Shown in pieces: positions 9,540 through 19,486 of a stretch of DNA of 64,000 nucleotides. The notes under the pieces were generated by a model. That model was not told where the DNA came from. It ran no database searches and saw only the letters and a program-made list of their open reading frames with translations. Source of the stretch: Methanothermobacter wolfeii (GTDB taxonomy: Archaea > Methanobacteriota > Methanobacteria > Methanobacteriales > Methanothermobacteraceae); assembly GCF_025397995.1 (NCBI RefSeq), contig NZ_CP104550.1, positions 772,001-836,000 on the forward strand, written 5' to 3'. Both the position numbers and the translations under genes were made by a program. The first letter of the stretch is position 1. Each line of letters opens with the position of its first letter.

Positions 9540-10913
9540 TTGCTCATGGTATCAGTTGAGGACGTCCGCTACAGCTACCCCCACCAGAGGGAGAGGGCGC
9601 TGGACAGTGTTAACTTGAAGGTTAAGGCGGGTGAATCACTCTTTGTAACAGGCAGAAGCGGGAGCGGAAAGTCAACCCTTGCAGCTGCCATCACAGGCAT
9701 AATACCAAACATAACCAGGGGGAACTTCCAGGGAAGAGTTACCGTGAACGGGAAGGACACGAGGTCCACCCCCATCAGGGAACTTGCAGCCGAGGTGGGA
9801 TACGTCTTCCAGAACCCTGAATCACAGTTCTTCACCCTCAAGGTGGACCAGGAGGTCTCCCTAGGCCCAGAGAACCTTGGACTTGATGACGTTGATGAGA
9901 GGGTTGAGGAGGCCCTCAGGATGGTTGGCCTTGAGGATAAGAGGCATGAAAGCGTCTTCAACCTCTCGGCGGGTGAAAAGCAGAGGGTTGCAATAGCATC
10001 ACAGCTCTCAATGTCCCCTGAGGTTATTGTGATGGATGAACCAACAGCCAACCTCGACCCCCAGGCAACAGAGGACTTCTTCAGGGTCCTTGAGAACCTC
10101 ACAGGCAGGACCCTCATACTCATAGACCACAGAACCTTCAGGGTCCCTGAGGTCTTCGACAGGGTGGCAGTCATGGAGGAGGGAAGGATAATCCATGAAG
10201 GAGACGCTGATGAACTTATGGATAGGGACTTCAGAGAGAGGTACGGCCTCAGAAGCCCTGAAAGGAAATTCAGCCTCAATAAGAGAAACAGAAAAGGAAG
10301 AACGCTTCTGAGGACATCTGGGCTCTCCAGGAGCTACGGGGACGGGTTCAGACTGGAGGACATAAACCTTGAACTTGACGGCGGCACGGTACTCGGAGTC
10401 ACAGGACCCAACGGTTCAGGGAAGACAACCCTTGCAAGACTAATAGCAGGGCTCCTGAAACCCCACAGGGGAAGAGTTGAGGTCCGTGGAAGCGTCGGTC
10501 TGGTTATGCAGGACCCTGACCACCAGCTCTTCATGGACACCGTTGAAAGGGAGATAACCTTCGGGGTGGAGGATTACAATCCCGGGGACGTGGAGGATGT
10601 CCTGAGAACCATGAACCTCCACAGGCACATCCACAGGCACCCCCATTCACTGAGCGGGGGTGAGAAGCAGAGGACGCTAATATCGGTCTTCCTCTACAGG
10701 AAACCCGATGTTATAATCATGGACGAACCAACCACGGGGATGGACCTTGATAACATGAAAAGGTTAGCCTCCTGGATAGAAAGGCTAAGGGAGATGGGAG
10801 TGGCCGTCATGATAATAACACATGACCATGAATTCCTTTCAATGGTGGCAGATGACATCATGGTCCTCAGGAATGGACGCCAGGTAAACAAGGATAAGGG
10901 TGATCTTGTATGA
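9540..10913 (+). CDS. ECF transporter double ATP-binding protein (fused EcfA-EcfA')
   Basis: A 457-residue protein made of two ABC ATPase domains in tandem. Domain 1: Walker A GRSGSGKST, signature LSAGEKQR, Walker B VIVMDEPTANLD. Domain 2: Walker A GPNGSGKTT, signature LSGGEKQR, Walker B VIIMDEPTTGMD. It powers uptake by the S/T pair encoded just upstream. TTG at 9540 sits 6 bases after GAGGTGAT; an in-frame ATG two codons later is the alternative. Its end overlaps the ATG of the CobN-like gene (10910) by 4 bp, tying transport to chelation in one operon. Confidence 0.92.
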   Translation: MLMVSVEDVRYSYPHQRERALDSVNLKVKAGESLFVTGRSGSGKSTLAAAITGIIPNITRGNFQGRVTVNGKDTRSTPIRELAAEVGYVFQNPESQFFTLKVDQEVSLGPENLGLDDVDERVEEALRMVGLEDKRHESVFNLSAGEKQRVAIASQLSMSPEVIVMDEPTANLDPQATEDFFRVLENLTGRTLILIDHRTFRVPEVFDRVAVMEEGRIIHEGDADELMDRDFRERYGLRSPERKFSLNKRNRKGRTLLRTSGLSRSYGDGFRLEDINLELDGGTVLGVTGPNGSGKTTLARLIAGLLKPHRGRVEVRGSVGLVMQDPDHQLFMDTVEREITFGVEDYNPGDVEDVLRTMNLHRHIHRHPHSLSGGEKQRTLISVFLYRKPDVIIMDEPTTGMDLDNMKRLASWIERLREMGVAVMIITHDHEFLSMVADDIMVLRNGRQVNKDKGDLV

Positions 10914-13900
10914 AAAAAATACTTGCAGTTACCACGATAAACAATACAGCCTCCCTTAAGGAGGCCATAACCAGGATAAGGAGGAGCATGGGGAGATACT
11001 CAGAATAAGAAAGATATACCTTGAAAAATATGAGGACCCCCACGCACCCCTTGATGAACTCGGGGAGGAGGTTGCTGAATCCGATGTTATACTTGTGGAT
11101 ATAAGGGGTGATGAGAGGATAGGAAGGGAACTTCCAGGGATACTCAGGGGCATGGACAGGACCGTTATAAGCCTTGTCTGGGGCAGCAACCATATCCTCT
11201 CCATCACATCAATGGGCAAACTTGATCTTAGAGAAATCCTTGAAAGGGCCCCCCAGGGAATCGACCGGCAGGTAAGGAGGAGGGACGCTGAAAGCATCAT
11301 TAGAATCCATGGCTCGGATGATATAAGGGAGGACCTTGAGAACTGGTTCAGGATCATGGACTACTATGCTGGAGGCGACCCTGAAAACCTCAGGAACATG
11401 CTGCTCTTCATACTCAACAGGTACACGGACCTTGAAATCCCCTACGATGAACCCATGGAGGTACCCTCGTATGGGCTCTACCTCCCCTTCAGGGGATTCT
11501 ATACCGATCTTGAATCCTACAGGAGGGCTTCGGGCTTCGACCCGGACCTCCCAACGGTGGGTATGCTCTTCTACTCAGGGATGCACTTTGATGATACAAG
11601 GCCCCTTGTGGAGGAACTCTACGCAAGGCTCCATGGAAGGGTGAACTGCACCGCGGTCTTCTCAGACGTTGAGAACAACCTCAGAGCAATAAAGGAATAC
11701 ATGGATGACGTGGACATCTTCATAAACATGCAGTACTTCCAGCTAAACGGCGGACCACTAGGCGGTGACCCTGCAGAGACCAGGAAGATCCTCTCAGGGA
11801 TAAACGCACCCTACCTGATATGCCTCAGGGGCTATGAAACAGACCTTGATGAATGGGAGGCTGAACTCCCTGGCCTGAACCCAATGGAGATAATCCTTGG
11901 AATCACCCTCCCAGAACTTGACGGCGGCTTCGAACCCCTCTTCACTGCAGGGATGAGGACCATGAAGGATGAGGACCTCGGTGAGGTGCGCCTGGTGGAG
12001 GTCCTCCCTGAAAGAATGGACAGATTCGCTGCAAGGATCCTTAACTGGCTGAAGCTAAGGGAGAAGGAGAACAATGAGAAGCGAATCGGCATAATAATCT
12101 ACGACTACCCTCCAGGCGAGGCAAACCTTGGAAACGCAGGCTACCTTGACGTTCTGAAAAGCCTTGAAATATTCCTCAAGGAACTGAAGGATAGGGGCTA
12201 CAGGGTCAGGATCCCGGAAAGGCCGCTGAAAGAGATCCTCATGGATGAGGGAATTATGAACAGTCCAGTGTACATTGAAAGCGGAGGGATGCGCCTCCCT
12301 CTGGATGAGTACATGAGATGGTTCAGGACCCTCCCCGAGGGCATCCAGGAGGATGTCAGGGAACACTGGGGCGAACCACCAGGTGAAATCATGGTGAACG
12401 ATGAGGGGATAATAATACCCATCCTTGAACTGGGATCGGTCTACATAGCCCTACAGCCATCAAGGGGTGTTCAGGAGGCTGAAGCCTACCATAGGAGGGA
12501 CATCCCACCCCACCATCAGTACCTCGCATTCTACGCCTACCTTCAGAGGAACATTGACGCTGTGGTCCACTTCGGAATGCACGGCACCCTGGAGTTTCTC
12601 CCTGGAAAGGAAACAGGTCTGGGCCCTGAATGCTACCCCGACATCCTGATAGGCGAACTCCCAAACATCTACTACTACTGGGCGGGTAACACCTCCGAGT
12701 CAACCATAGCAAGGCGGAGATCCTACGCCCTCCCTGTCTCCCATGCATCACCACCAATGAGGCCATCAGGGCTCTATGGGGACTACCTGAGACTCGAAGA
12801 ACTCATAGAGGAGTGGTGTGACGGCTCAGATGAGGCAGAGAAGCTCATACTTGAAAGGGCATCCGAACTCAACCTCCCGGCTGACGTGGCCGGGATTGAA
12901 AGGGAGATCTACCGTATGAGGAGGCGCCTCATACCCGGAGGCCTCCATGTCATGAACCGTGAATGGACAGAGGACGAACTGGTAAGCTACCTCATGGGCG
13001 TCCTGAGATTCGACCGTGAACACCCCTCAATCCATTCAATAATAGCTGAGAGGATGGGACTGGACTACGCTGAGGTGAAGGACACATCCAGGGCCCGGCT
13101 TATAGAGGATGAGGCTGAGTCTATAATCAGGAAGATAATACGCGGTGAAGAGACTGAGCTCCCTGAGGATTACAGGGAATGGGTTATGAGCATCTGCAGC
13201 CGATGCAACTTCACAGGGGAGGCTGAGGCCATAATGAGAGCCCTTTCAGGTGAATACGTAAGGCCCTCACGAGGCGGTGACCCTGTAAAGGACCCTGAGA
13301 CCTACCCGACAGGGTATTCGATGTACGCCTTCGACCCCATGAAGATACCCACCGCCGCTGCGGAATCAAGGGGGAGGAGGGCGGCGCGGCTGCTGCTGGA
13401 GGATTACTTCAGTGAGCACGGCAGATACCCTGAAACGGTTGCGCTTGTACTATGGGGATTCGAAACCCTTAAGACCGGCGGTGACACGGTTTCAATGATC
13501 CTTGAACTCCTCGGGGTCCGATTGGACAGCAGGTACGGTCCATGGGCCAGGAACCTGGACGTCATCCCCCTGGAGGAGCTTGGACATCCAAGGGTGGATG
13601 TCCTGATCAACATCTGCGGAATATTCAGGGACACCCTCGGAAACCAGATAGAGATCATTAACAGGGCCATCACGGAGGTTTCAAAACTTGATGAGGACCC
13701 TGAAGACAACTATGTCCTGAAGCACATCATGGAGGACGGCTCCAACACACCACCGGCAAGGATATTTGGACCGGCACCCTCAGAATACGCCAGCAGCCTC
13801 CCGGACATGATCGGGACCGGTTCATGGGAGTCGGAGGAGGAACTTGCCCTTGAATACATTGATGACATGTGCCATGCGTACCTGCCCTCAGGGGTTTCTG

Positions 13901-14457
13901 AGGCCGGGGAGGACTTCAGAAGGAACCTCAGGAGGGTTGATGTTGTTGCCCAGGAGAGGGATAACGTGGAGTATGAGGTGACGGACCTGGACCATTACTA
14001 CGAGTTCATGGGGGGCCTCACGGCATCTGTAAGGAACCTTGGGGGGTCATGCAGTGTCAGGGTTCTTGATTCAACAGAGGATGAAATCTACCTTGAAGGA
14101 CTCGAGGAGGTTATAGGTAGAGCTGCAAGGACACGCCTCCTGAACCCTGCCTGGCTTGAGGGGATGCTCGCCCATGACCATCACGGTGCAAAGAATGTTA
14201 AGGACCGTGTGGAGCACCTCCTTGGTTTCTCGGCGACCACGGGGAGTGTTGAGAACTGGGTCTATGATGATGTGGCAGACACCCTCCTCCTTGACCCTGA
14301 GATGATGAGGAGGCTCTCTGAGAACAACCCCTTTGCAACCATGAGGATGGGTGAGATACTCCTTGAAACATATGAGAGGGGATACTGGGACGCTTCAGAG
14401 GAGAGGATCCAGAGGATAAGGGAGATGATCCTGAAGCTGGAATATGAACTTGAATAG
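10910..14457 (+). CDS. cobN: CobN/ChlH-type chelatase large subunit, with an early one-base loss
   Basis: The intact frame runs from about 10960 to 14457 with family hallmarks such as HFGMHGTLEFLPGKETGLGP, GNTSESTIARRRSYALPVSH and DVLINICGIFRD. It is the porphyrin/corrin-binding subunit of a cobaltochelatase-type complex powered by the ChlID-like protein of this cluster. An ATG at 10910, overlapping the upstream stop, starts MKKILAVTTINNTASLKEA in the other frame, the expected N-terminus. Adding one G near 10980 (AGGGAGGAGCATGGGG in place of AGGAGGAGCATGGGG) joins both into a protein of about 1180 residues. Without it, only the GTG at 11095 gives an N-truncated 1120-residue form. Confidence 0.88.
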
Positions 14458-14525
14458 AGCACTCAGAATCCCACTAACAGTATACATGAAAGTGGTTGAT
14501 TAATACATCTTTCCATTCCAGTTAA

Positions 14526-16334
14526 ATGAAAAATGTTAATACTAATGAGAAAAGTAGATATACATGTATGTTATCTGCCCTCATTGTTGTTGATGACACC
14601 GTCACATCAATGGAAATTGAAAAACTCCTTGAATCAATGGGGTACCGTGTATGGAAGGCAGGAAACAGTGAGGAGGCTATCAGAACAGCCCTGTCAGTGA
14701 AACCGGACATAATAATCATGGAAACAGTCCTTGAATCAGGCGATGATGGTATAGAAACTGCGAGGATCATAAAATCCCACGCTGACGTCCCGGTGATCTT
14801 CATAACATCACAAGCCGATAGAGATGTCTTTGAAAGGGCATCAGGGGCTGAACCCGACGCATTCCTCCTGAAACCCCCTGACTCAGGGGAACTTGAATAC
14901 ATAATAAGACTCTCGGTTGACAGGAACAGGATTTGGAGACTCTTTTTATCTGCAAATGAACGCTACAGAAGAATACTCAATACAACCAGTGATGGTGTCT
15001 GCATCCTGAGGCATGATGGGCTCATACAGTACTGCAACGAGAGGATGGCCAGGATACTCTCAGCAGGCACCGATGAAATCATCGGAAGAAACATCAGGGA
15101 ATTCCTACACCCGGATGAAAGGGAGAGATTCACAAGGTTAATCGATTCATGCAGGAAAGGCTCCAGGGGGAGCCACGAGCTTAGATTCACAGGGGCTGAC
15201 GGGAAAACACTGTGGCTCATAATGGAAGGACACCCCCTGGACGACCCAGACTCAGGGACCTGCTTCTCCATGTTCCGGGATGTGACAGAAGAGAAGGTAC
15301 TAGCTGAGAAACTGAGGAGAAACAGAAGGTGTCTTGAACTCCTCAGTGAAATAAACCACCTGGCCGCAGTATCCTCAGAGCCGCCCCAGCTCATGAGGGG
15401 AATCTGCAGGGAACTTGTCAGTGCGGGTTATTCGTACGCAGCCATCCTTGATGATGAATTCATGACACTTGAGGATGAAGGGGAAAGACCCCCTGGCAAG
15501 TTCACCACTGGATTAAAAAGGGATGGTGAAATGGGGGTCTATGTCACCGAAGTCCCCCTCAGGAAATCATACATCATGGTAGCAGGCGGAATCATGGATG
15601 AAACCGAAACCAGGGTCATTGATGAGATCGCATCAACACTGGCTGGGACCCTGAGGCGTATGGAGTCCGAGCGAAAATTCGAAGCAGCAGACCTCAGGTA
15701 CAGGGAGCTCTTTGAAAATGCAGGAGACGCCATGTTCATCATAAGGGATGACAGGATAATCCAGTGCAACAGGAGGGCCAGGAAGCTCTTCAGGGCAGAT
15801 AAGGATGAGATAACAGGAAGACACCCATGGGACCTCTCCCAGGAATACCAGGGCGGGAGGAGATCAGATAAACTGGCCCATGAACTCATGGAAAGGGCCA
15901 GCCGTGAGGGTGCCTATGAATTCAACTGGACCCACCGTAAGATGACAGGAGAACAGTTCCCTGCAAGGGTCACCCTTAACAGATCAGGGGATGTTCTCAT
16001 GGCAATAATCAAGGACATGTCAGAACCCTACAGGGCCCATCAGCGGATAAAGGCGGAGCACCGGAAATTCAGGGACCTTTTCGAGTCAATCCCGGATGCA
16101 ACCTTCGCCATAGACACTGAGGGCAGGGTGATTGCCTGGAACCGTGCAATGGAGAAGCTGACAGGTATTAAAAGGGATGAGATAATCGGGAGGGGTAACA
16201 GGGAATACGCACTCCCCTTCTACTCCCGCAGGACACCAGGCCTCCTGGAATCCATACTCACAGGTGAAGAGCCCCCAGGCAGTACCTTCACCTCACCAGG
16301 GATGGTGACCTCCTCAATGCAGAGGTCCATGTAA
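14526..16334 (+). CDS. Receiver-like/PAS/GAF part of a frameshifted sensor kinase (5' half)
   Basis: Residues about 14-130 form a receiver-like domain with acidic residues (VVDDTVTSMEI) and Lys (FLLKPPDS), but the phospho-accepting Asp is replaced by Glu (IIIMETVLESGDDG). A PAS (YRRILNTTSDGVCIL), a GAF-like segment (LAAVSSEPPQLMRGI), a PAS (YRELFENAGDAMFII) and the start of another (FRDLFESIPDATFAI) follow. The frame ends inside the last PAS. The remaining part lies in the frame one base back: RDGDLLNAEVHVKG is readable immediately upstream of the next feature. The two halves are probably one gene of about 1200 codons with a one-base loss near 16285-16305. Confidence 0.8.
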   Translation: MKNVNTNEKSRYTCMLSALIVVDDTVTSMEIEKLLESMGYRVWKAGNSEEAIRTALSVKPDIIIMETVLESGDDGIETARIIKSHADVPVIFITSQADRDVFERASGAEPDAFLLKPPDSGELEYIIRLSVDRNRIWRLFLSANERYRRILNTTSDGVCILRHDGLIQYCNERMARILSAGTDEIIGRNIREFLHPDERERFTRLIDSCRKGSRGSHELRFTGADGKTLWLIMEGHPLDDPDSGTCFSMFRDVTEEKVLAEKLRRNRRCLELLSEINHLAAVSSEPPQLMRGICRELVSAGYSYAAILDDEFMTLEDEGERPPGKFTTGLKRDGEMGVYVTEVPLRKSYIMVAGGIMDETETRVIDEIASTLAGTLRRMESERKFEAADLRYRELFENAGDAMFIIRDDRIIQCNRRARKLFRADKDEITGRHPWDLSQEYQGGRRSDKLAHELMERASREGAYEFNWTHRKMTGEQFPARVTLNRSGDVLMAIIKDMSEPYRAHQRIKAEHRKFRDLFESIPDATFAIDTEGRVIAWNRAMEKLTGIKRDEIIGRGNREYALPFYSRRTPGLLESILTGEEPPGSTFTSPGMVTSSMQRSM

Positions 16335-16339
16335 AGGGA

Positions 16340-18130
16340 ATGGGCAAACACTTCCATCTAAGGGCATCACCCATATATAATGAAAAGGACGAGGTAATCG
16401 GCGCCATAGAGATAATACGAGACATCACAGACTACATTGAGACAGAAAAGAAGCTTGAAAGATCAAGGGAAAATTACAGGGCGATATTCGAGAACAGGGC
16501 AACACCAACAGCGGTCCTCGACAGGAAATGGCGCGTGTTGAAGTCAAACAGGGCATTCAGGGAGACCCTCAACATACAGGACGGGTTCAACCTCAAAGGC
16601 ATCATACACCCTGACGACATCCATAGACTTGAAGGACTCTCTGACTCAGGGAGAACACATCTCAGGATAAGGTCCAATGGAGAACTCCTCCACATGATAG
16701 TCCACAGGGGTGATCTTCCAGGTTCAGACAGGACGGTGCTGAGCTTCAATGATATAACAGGCCTTAAAAGGTCCCAGCGGAGACTGAAAAGGGAGCTCAG
16801 GGTCAGGAAACTCCTGAGCGAGATACATCCCATCGCGGTATCCTCGGAGGATGCGGACAGATTCACCGAGGACGTGCTTAAACTCATATGTGAACTGACA
16901 GGGGCAACTGGAGGGATGATAAGCCTTGGAAACACTGTTATCAGGGATGGTCAAATAGGGGTGGAAGAAGAACCCCCGGAGGGAATAAGTCAATCCGGAA
17001 GGCTCATACACCTCTCATCAGAGGACACAGGCGCAGTGATAACACTCAGGGGAGAATTCAGGGACCATGACCTCCGGGCACTGAGGCACATACTGCACTA
17101 CTATGACCTTGCAGTGAACCAGATAAACTACAGGAACAGGATAAAGGAACACAGGAACAACCTCAAACTCATAAACCTCATACTGAAATCATCGGAGAGA
17201 GAAAAACCTGAAGACTTCCTTGAAGAGGTTATTGATCTTATAACAGAGTACACAGACTTTGACTCAGCCGCAGTACACATGAAGGACCCTGATATAACGG
17301 TAAGCAGGGGTTCATTAAAGGCCCCGGACACCATACCATCCACAGGAGTGGTGAAATGCCATGAAAGGAGGGCTGAAATTCCCATAATCATCGAGGATGA
17401 GTACAGGGGCGTTCTGATACTCCGGGGAGATGAACCTACCAGAAAAAGAGAGTTCCTCGAGGTCCTGTCAAATGAAATATCCGATGGACTGCAGAGGATC
17501 CTCCTGAAAAACAGGATCATCGAATCACTCCATGAAAAGGACGTTCTTCTAAGGGAGATCCACCACAGGGTCAAGAACAACCTCCAGATAGTCGCAAGTC
17601 TTCTTTCACTGCAGGCAGGTTACACAGATAACAGTGATGTTAAGGGGGTTCTGCAGGACAGCCAGTTAAGGGTCCGTGCAATGGCCCTGGCCCATGAGAA
17701 GATATACAGGTCAAGGAATGTCTCAGAAATCAACCTTGCAGGGTACATCAGGACACTGGCAGAGGAGATGATAACCCTCCAGTCACATCACAGGATGTTC
17801 ATCGACCTTGACCTCGACCTTGATGAGATAAAGGCTGAGATGGACAGATGCATACCCCTGGGCCTCATAACAAACGAGATAATCTCCAATTCAATCAAAC
17901 ACGCCTTAAGGGGTGAACGCGGCAGGATAAAAATAATCCTCAGGAGGGAGGATGGTCATGGAATCCTCACAATCTCGGATGATGGCAGGGGACTCCCCCA
18001 GGACTTTGACATTGACAGGGTCAGGTCCCTTGGGATGCAGCTTGTATCAAACCTTGTAAGGCAACTTGAGGGTGAACTTGAATATGGAAGCAGAGAGGGG
18101 GCATGGTTCCGGATAAAATTCCCCATCTAG
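16340..18130 (+). CDS. PAS/GAF/HisKA_2 sensor histidine kinase (3' half of frameshifted kinase)
   Basis: Starts with the last strands of a PAS domain (HFHLRASPIYNEKDEVIGA to IIRDITDYIE), then a PAS (YRAIFENRATPTAVL), two GAF-like regions (around LLSEIHPIAVSSEDA and NLKLINLILKSSEREK), a HisKA_2 box ([15 protein letters not shown]) and HATPase_c (NEIISNSIKHALRGE; ISDDGRGLPQDFD). No transmembrane helix is visible, so the sensor is cytoplasmic and probably binds small ligands or a cofactor. The ATG at 16340 is unlikely to be a native start because readable PAS sequence continues upstream in frame. No response regulator is adjacent; partners may be the receivers at 0.7-3.8 kb. Confidence 0.82.
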   Translation: MGKHFHLRASPIYNEKDEVIGAIEIIRDITDYIETEKKLERSRENYRAIFENRATPTAVLDRKWRVLKSNRAFRETLNIQDGFNLKGIIHPDDIHRLEGLSDSGRTHLRIRSNGELLHMIVHRGDLPGSDRTVLSFNDITGLKRSQRRLKRELRVRKLLSEIHPIAVSSEDADRFTEDVLKLICELTGATGGMISLGNTVIRDGQIGVEEEPPEGISQSGRLIHLSSEDTGAVITLRGEFRDHDLRALRHILHYYDLAVNQINYRNRIKEHRNNLKLINLILKSSEREKPEDFLEEVIDLITEYTDFDSAAVHMKDPDITVSRGSLKAPDTIPSTGVVKCHERRAEIPIIIEDEYRGVLILRGDEPTRKREFLEVLSNEISDGLQRILLKNRIIESLHEKDVLLREIHHRVKNNLQIVASLLSLQAGYTDNSDVKGVLQDSQLRVRAMALAHEKIYRSRNVSEINLAGYIRTLAEEMITLQSHHRMFIDLDLDLDEIKAEMDRCIPLGLITNEIISNSIKHALRGERGRIKIILRREDGHGILTISDDGRGLPQDFDIDRVRSLGMQLVSNLVRQLEGELEYGSREGAWFRIKFPI

Positions 18131-18163
18131 TGCACCGGATAATCAGTCAAACAGCGCACGGGT

Positions 18164-19405
18164 CTAAATGTTTCTTGATAGGGACCTGAGTATCAGGGAA
18201 CGCTCCACCCTCGCAGCGAAGGATTTCATTTTAAGTATCTTATCGGGGCTTGTTGAGATACCATCAACCCCCATCTCAATGAGCCTCCCCACCAGCATGT
18301 AACTGGTTGCAGCATAACCGGCGGCATAAACCTCAACCCCGGCCCCATGGCAGGCATCCACCACACCCCTAACAAGCTTCAGTACAGCGGGGTGTGAAAG
18401 GTCAAAGATTCCGGCAACCCTGGTGCTCCTCCTGTCAGCGACAAGGCTGCACATGGTAAGATCACTCATACCAAGGGATACGAAGTCCACACCCTCAGCC
18501 AGGAGCTCATCCACCTGCAGGGCAATTGAAGGTGTTTCAACGGACGCACCAACCCTGAGGTCCCTGTGCGCCTCCACACCAACCTCCTCAAGGACACTGA
18601 CGGCCATCCTGTACTCATCCAGGTCCCGCAGGAAGGGGAACTTCAGTTCAAGATTGCTGTAACCGGCGTCAAGCAGATTCCTGACAGCCTCAAATTCAGC
18701 CCTTAAAACTTCAACGTCCCTCAAGTCCCTTGTAATGGCCCTCATACCCAGGAACGGGTTCCTCTCACTAACCTCGAAGTCCCCCTCAAGATTCCTGAGT
18801 TCATCCCCGGGGATGTCGAAGGTCCTGAAGACCACAGGTTTCGGGTGGAAGGCGTCGAGGATCTCCTCAAGACCTGACTCAAGGACACTTGTTAACCTTT
18901 TTTCCCTTAAAAGGAGGTAAGGGTGTTTCCCGGTTTCTATGACCATGTTCTCTATCCTGACCGAACCCACACCATCTGCGAATTCTGAGACCTTCTCTGC
19001 AAGCCATGGGAAGTTGAGATTGACCATCACCCTGGTTGCTGTTTCATGTAAACTGACACTCTCATCAGCCGGCACCCAGTCCATCACTCCACGGTAGATG
19101 TTACCGGTCTTCCCATCAACGGTTACTATCATACCCTCCCTGAGGACTTCAGTTGCAACCTCGGTCCCAAGGACGCATGGGATGCCGAGTTCCCTCAGTG
19201 TGATGGCAGCATGACTTGTAAGTCCACCATAATCTGCAACAACAGCCCCGGCCCTTTTAATTTCAGGGAGCATATCCCTGGCTATCTTCTTCAGGACAGC
19301 CACTTCACCCCATTCAAGGCTAGAGGCATCCTGGAGGTTCCTTATTATACGCACCCTGCCACTGTGCCGTTTTGCACTTGCACCTACACCCCTCAGAATA
19401 TGCAT
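18164..19405 (-). CDS. PEP-utilising enzyme-like protein without ATP-grasp domain
   Basis: 413 residues comprising the phospho-His swivelling domain (GGLTSHAAITLRELGIPCVLG, His present) and the PEP-binding barrel of PEP synthase/PTS enzyme I (SERNPFLGMRAITRD; VETPSIALQVDELL; VSLGMSDLTMCSLVADR). The N-terminal ATP-binding domain of PEP synthase and the HPr-binding domain of enzyme I are both absent. At the site of the catalytic Cys (usually V-x-x-C-G) the sequence reads VYAAGYAA, so the proton-donor Cys seems replaced by Ala. It may be a regulatory or phospho-carrier relative and not a true PEP synthase. It is a single gene followed by T-rich DNA; the function remains open. Confidence 0.8.
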   Translation of the reverse strand: MHILRGVGASAKRHSGRVRIIRNLQDASSLEWGEVAVLKKIARDMLPEIKRAGAVVADYGGLTSHAAITLRELGIPCVLGTEVATEVLREGMIVTVDGKTGNIYRGVMDWVPADESVSLHETATRVMVNLNFPWLAEKVSEFADGVGSVRIENMVIETGKHPYLLLREKRLTSVLESGLEEILDAFHPKPVVFRTFDIPGDELRNLEGDFEVSERNPFLGMRAITRDLRDVEVLRAEFEAVRNLLDAGYSNLELKFPFLRDLDEYRMAVSVLEEVGVEAHRDLRVGASVETPSIALQVDELLAEGVDFVSLGMSDLTMCSLVADRRSTRVAGIFDLSHPAVLKLVRGVVDACHGAGVEVYAAGYAATSYMLVGRLIEMGVDGISTSPDKILKMKSFAARVERSLILRSLSRNI

Positions 19406-19486
19406 AGTACATATTATGTGAGGGATGAATAAAATAGTCTTCTTTTTACGATAAAAAATGAAAGGTTTTCATGTCAGCACACGGGA

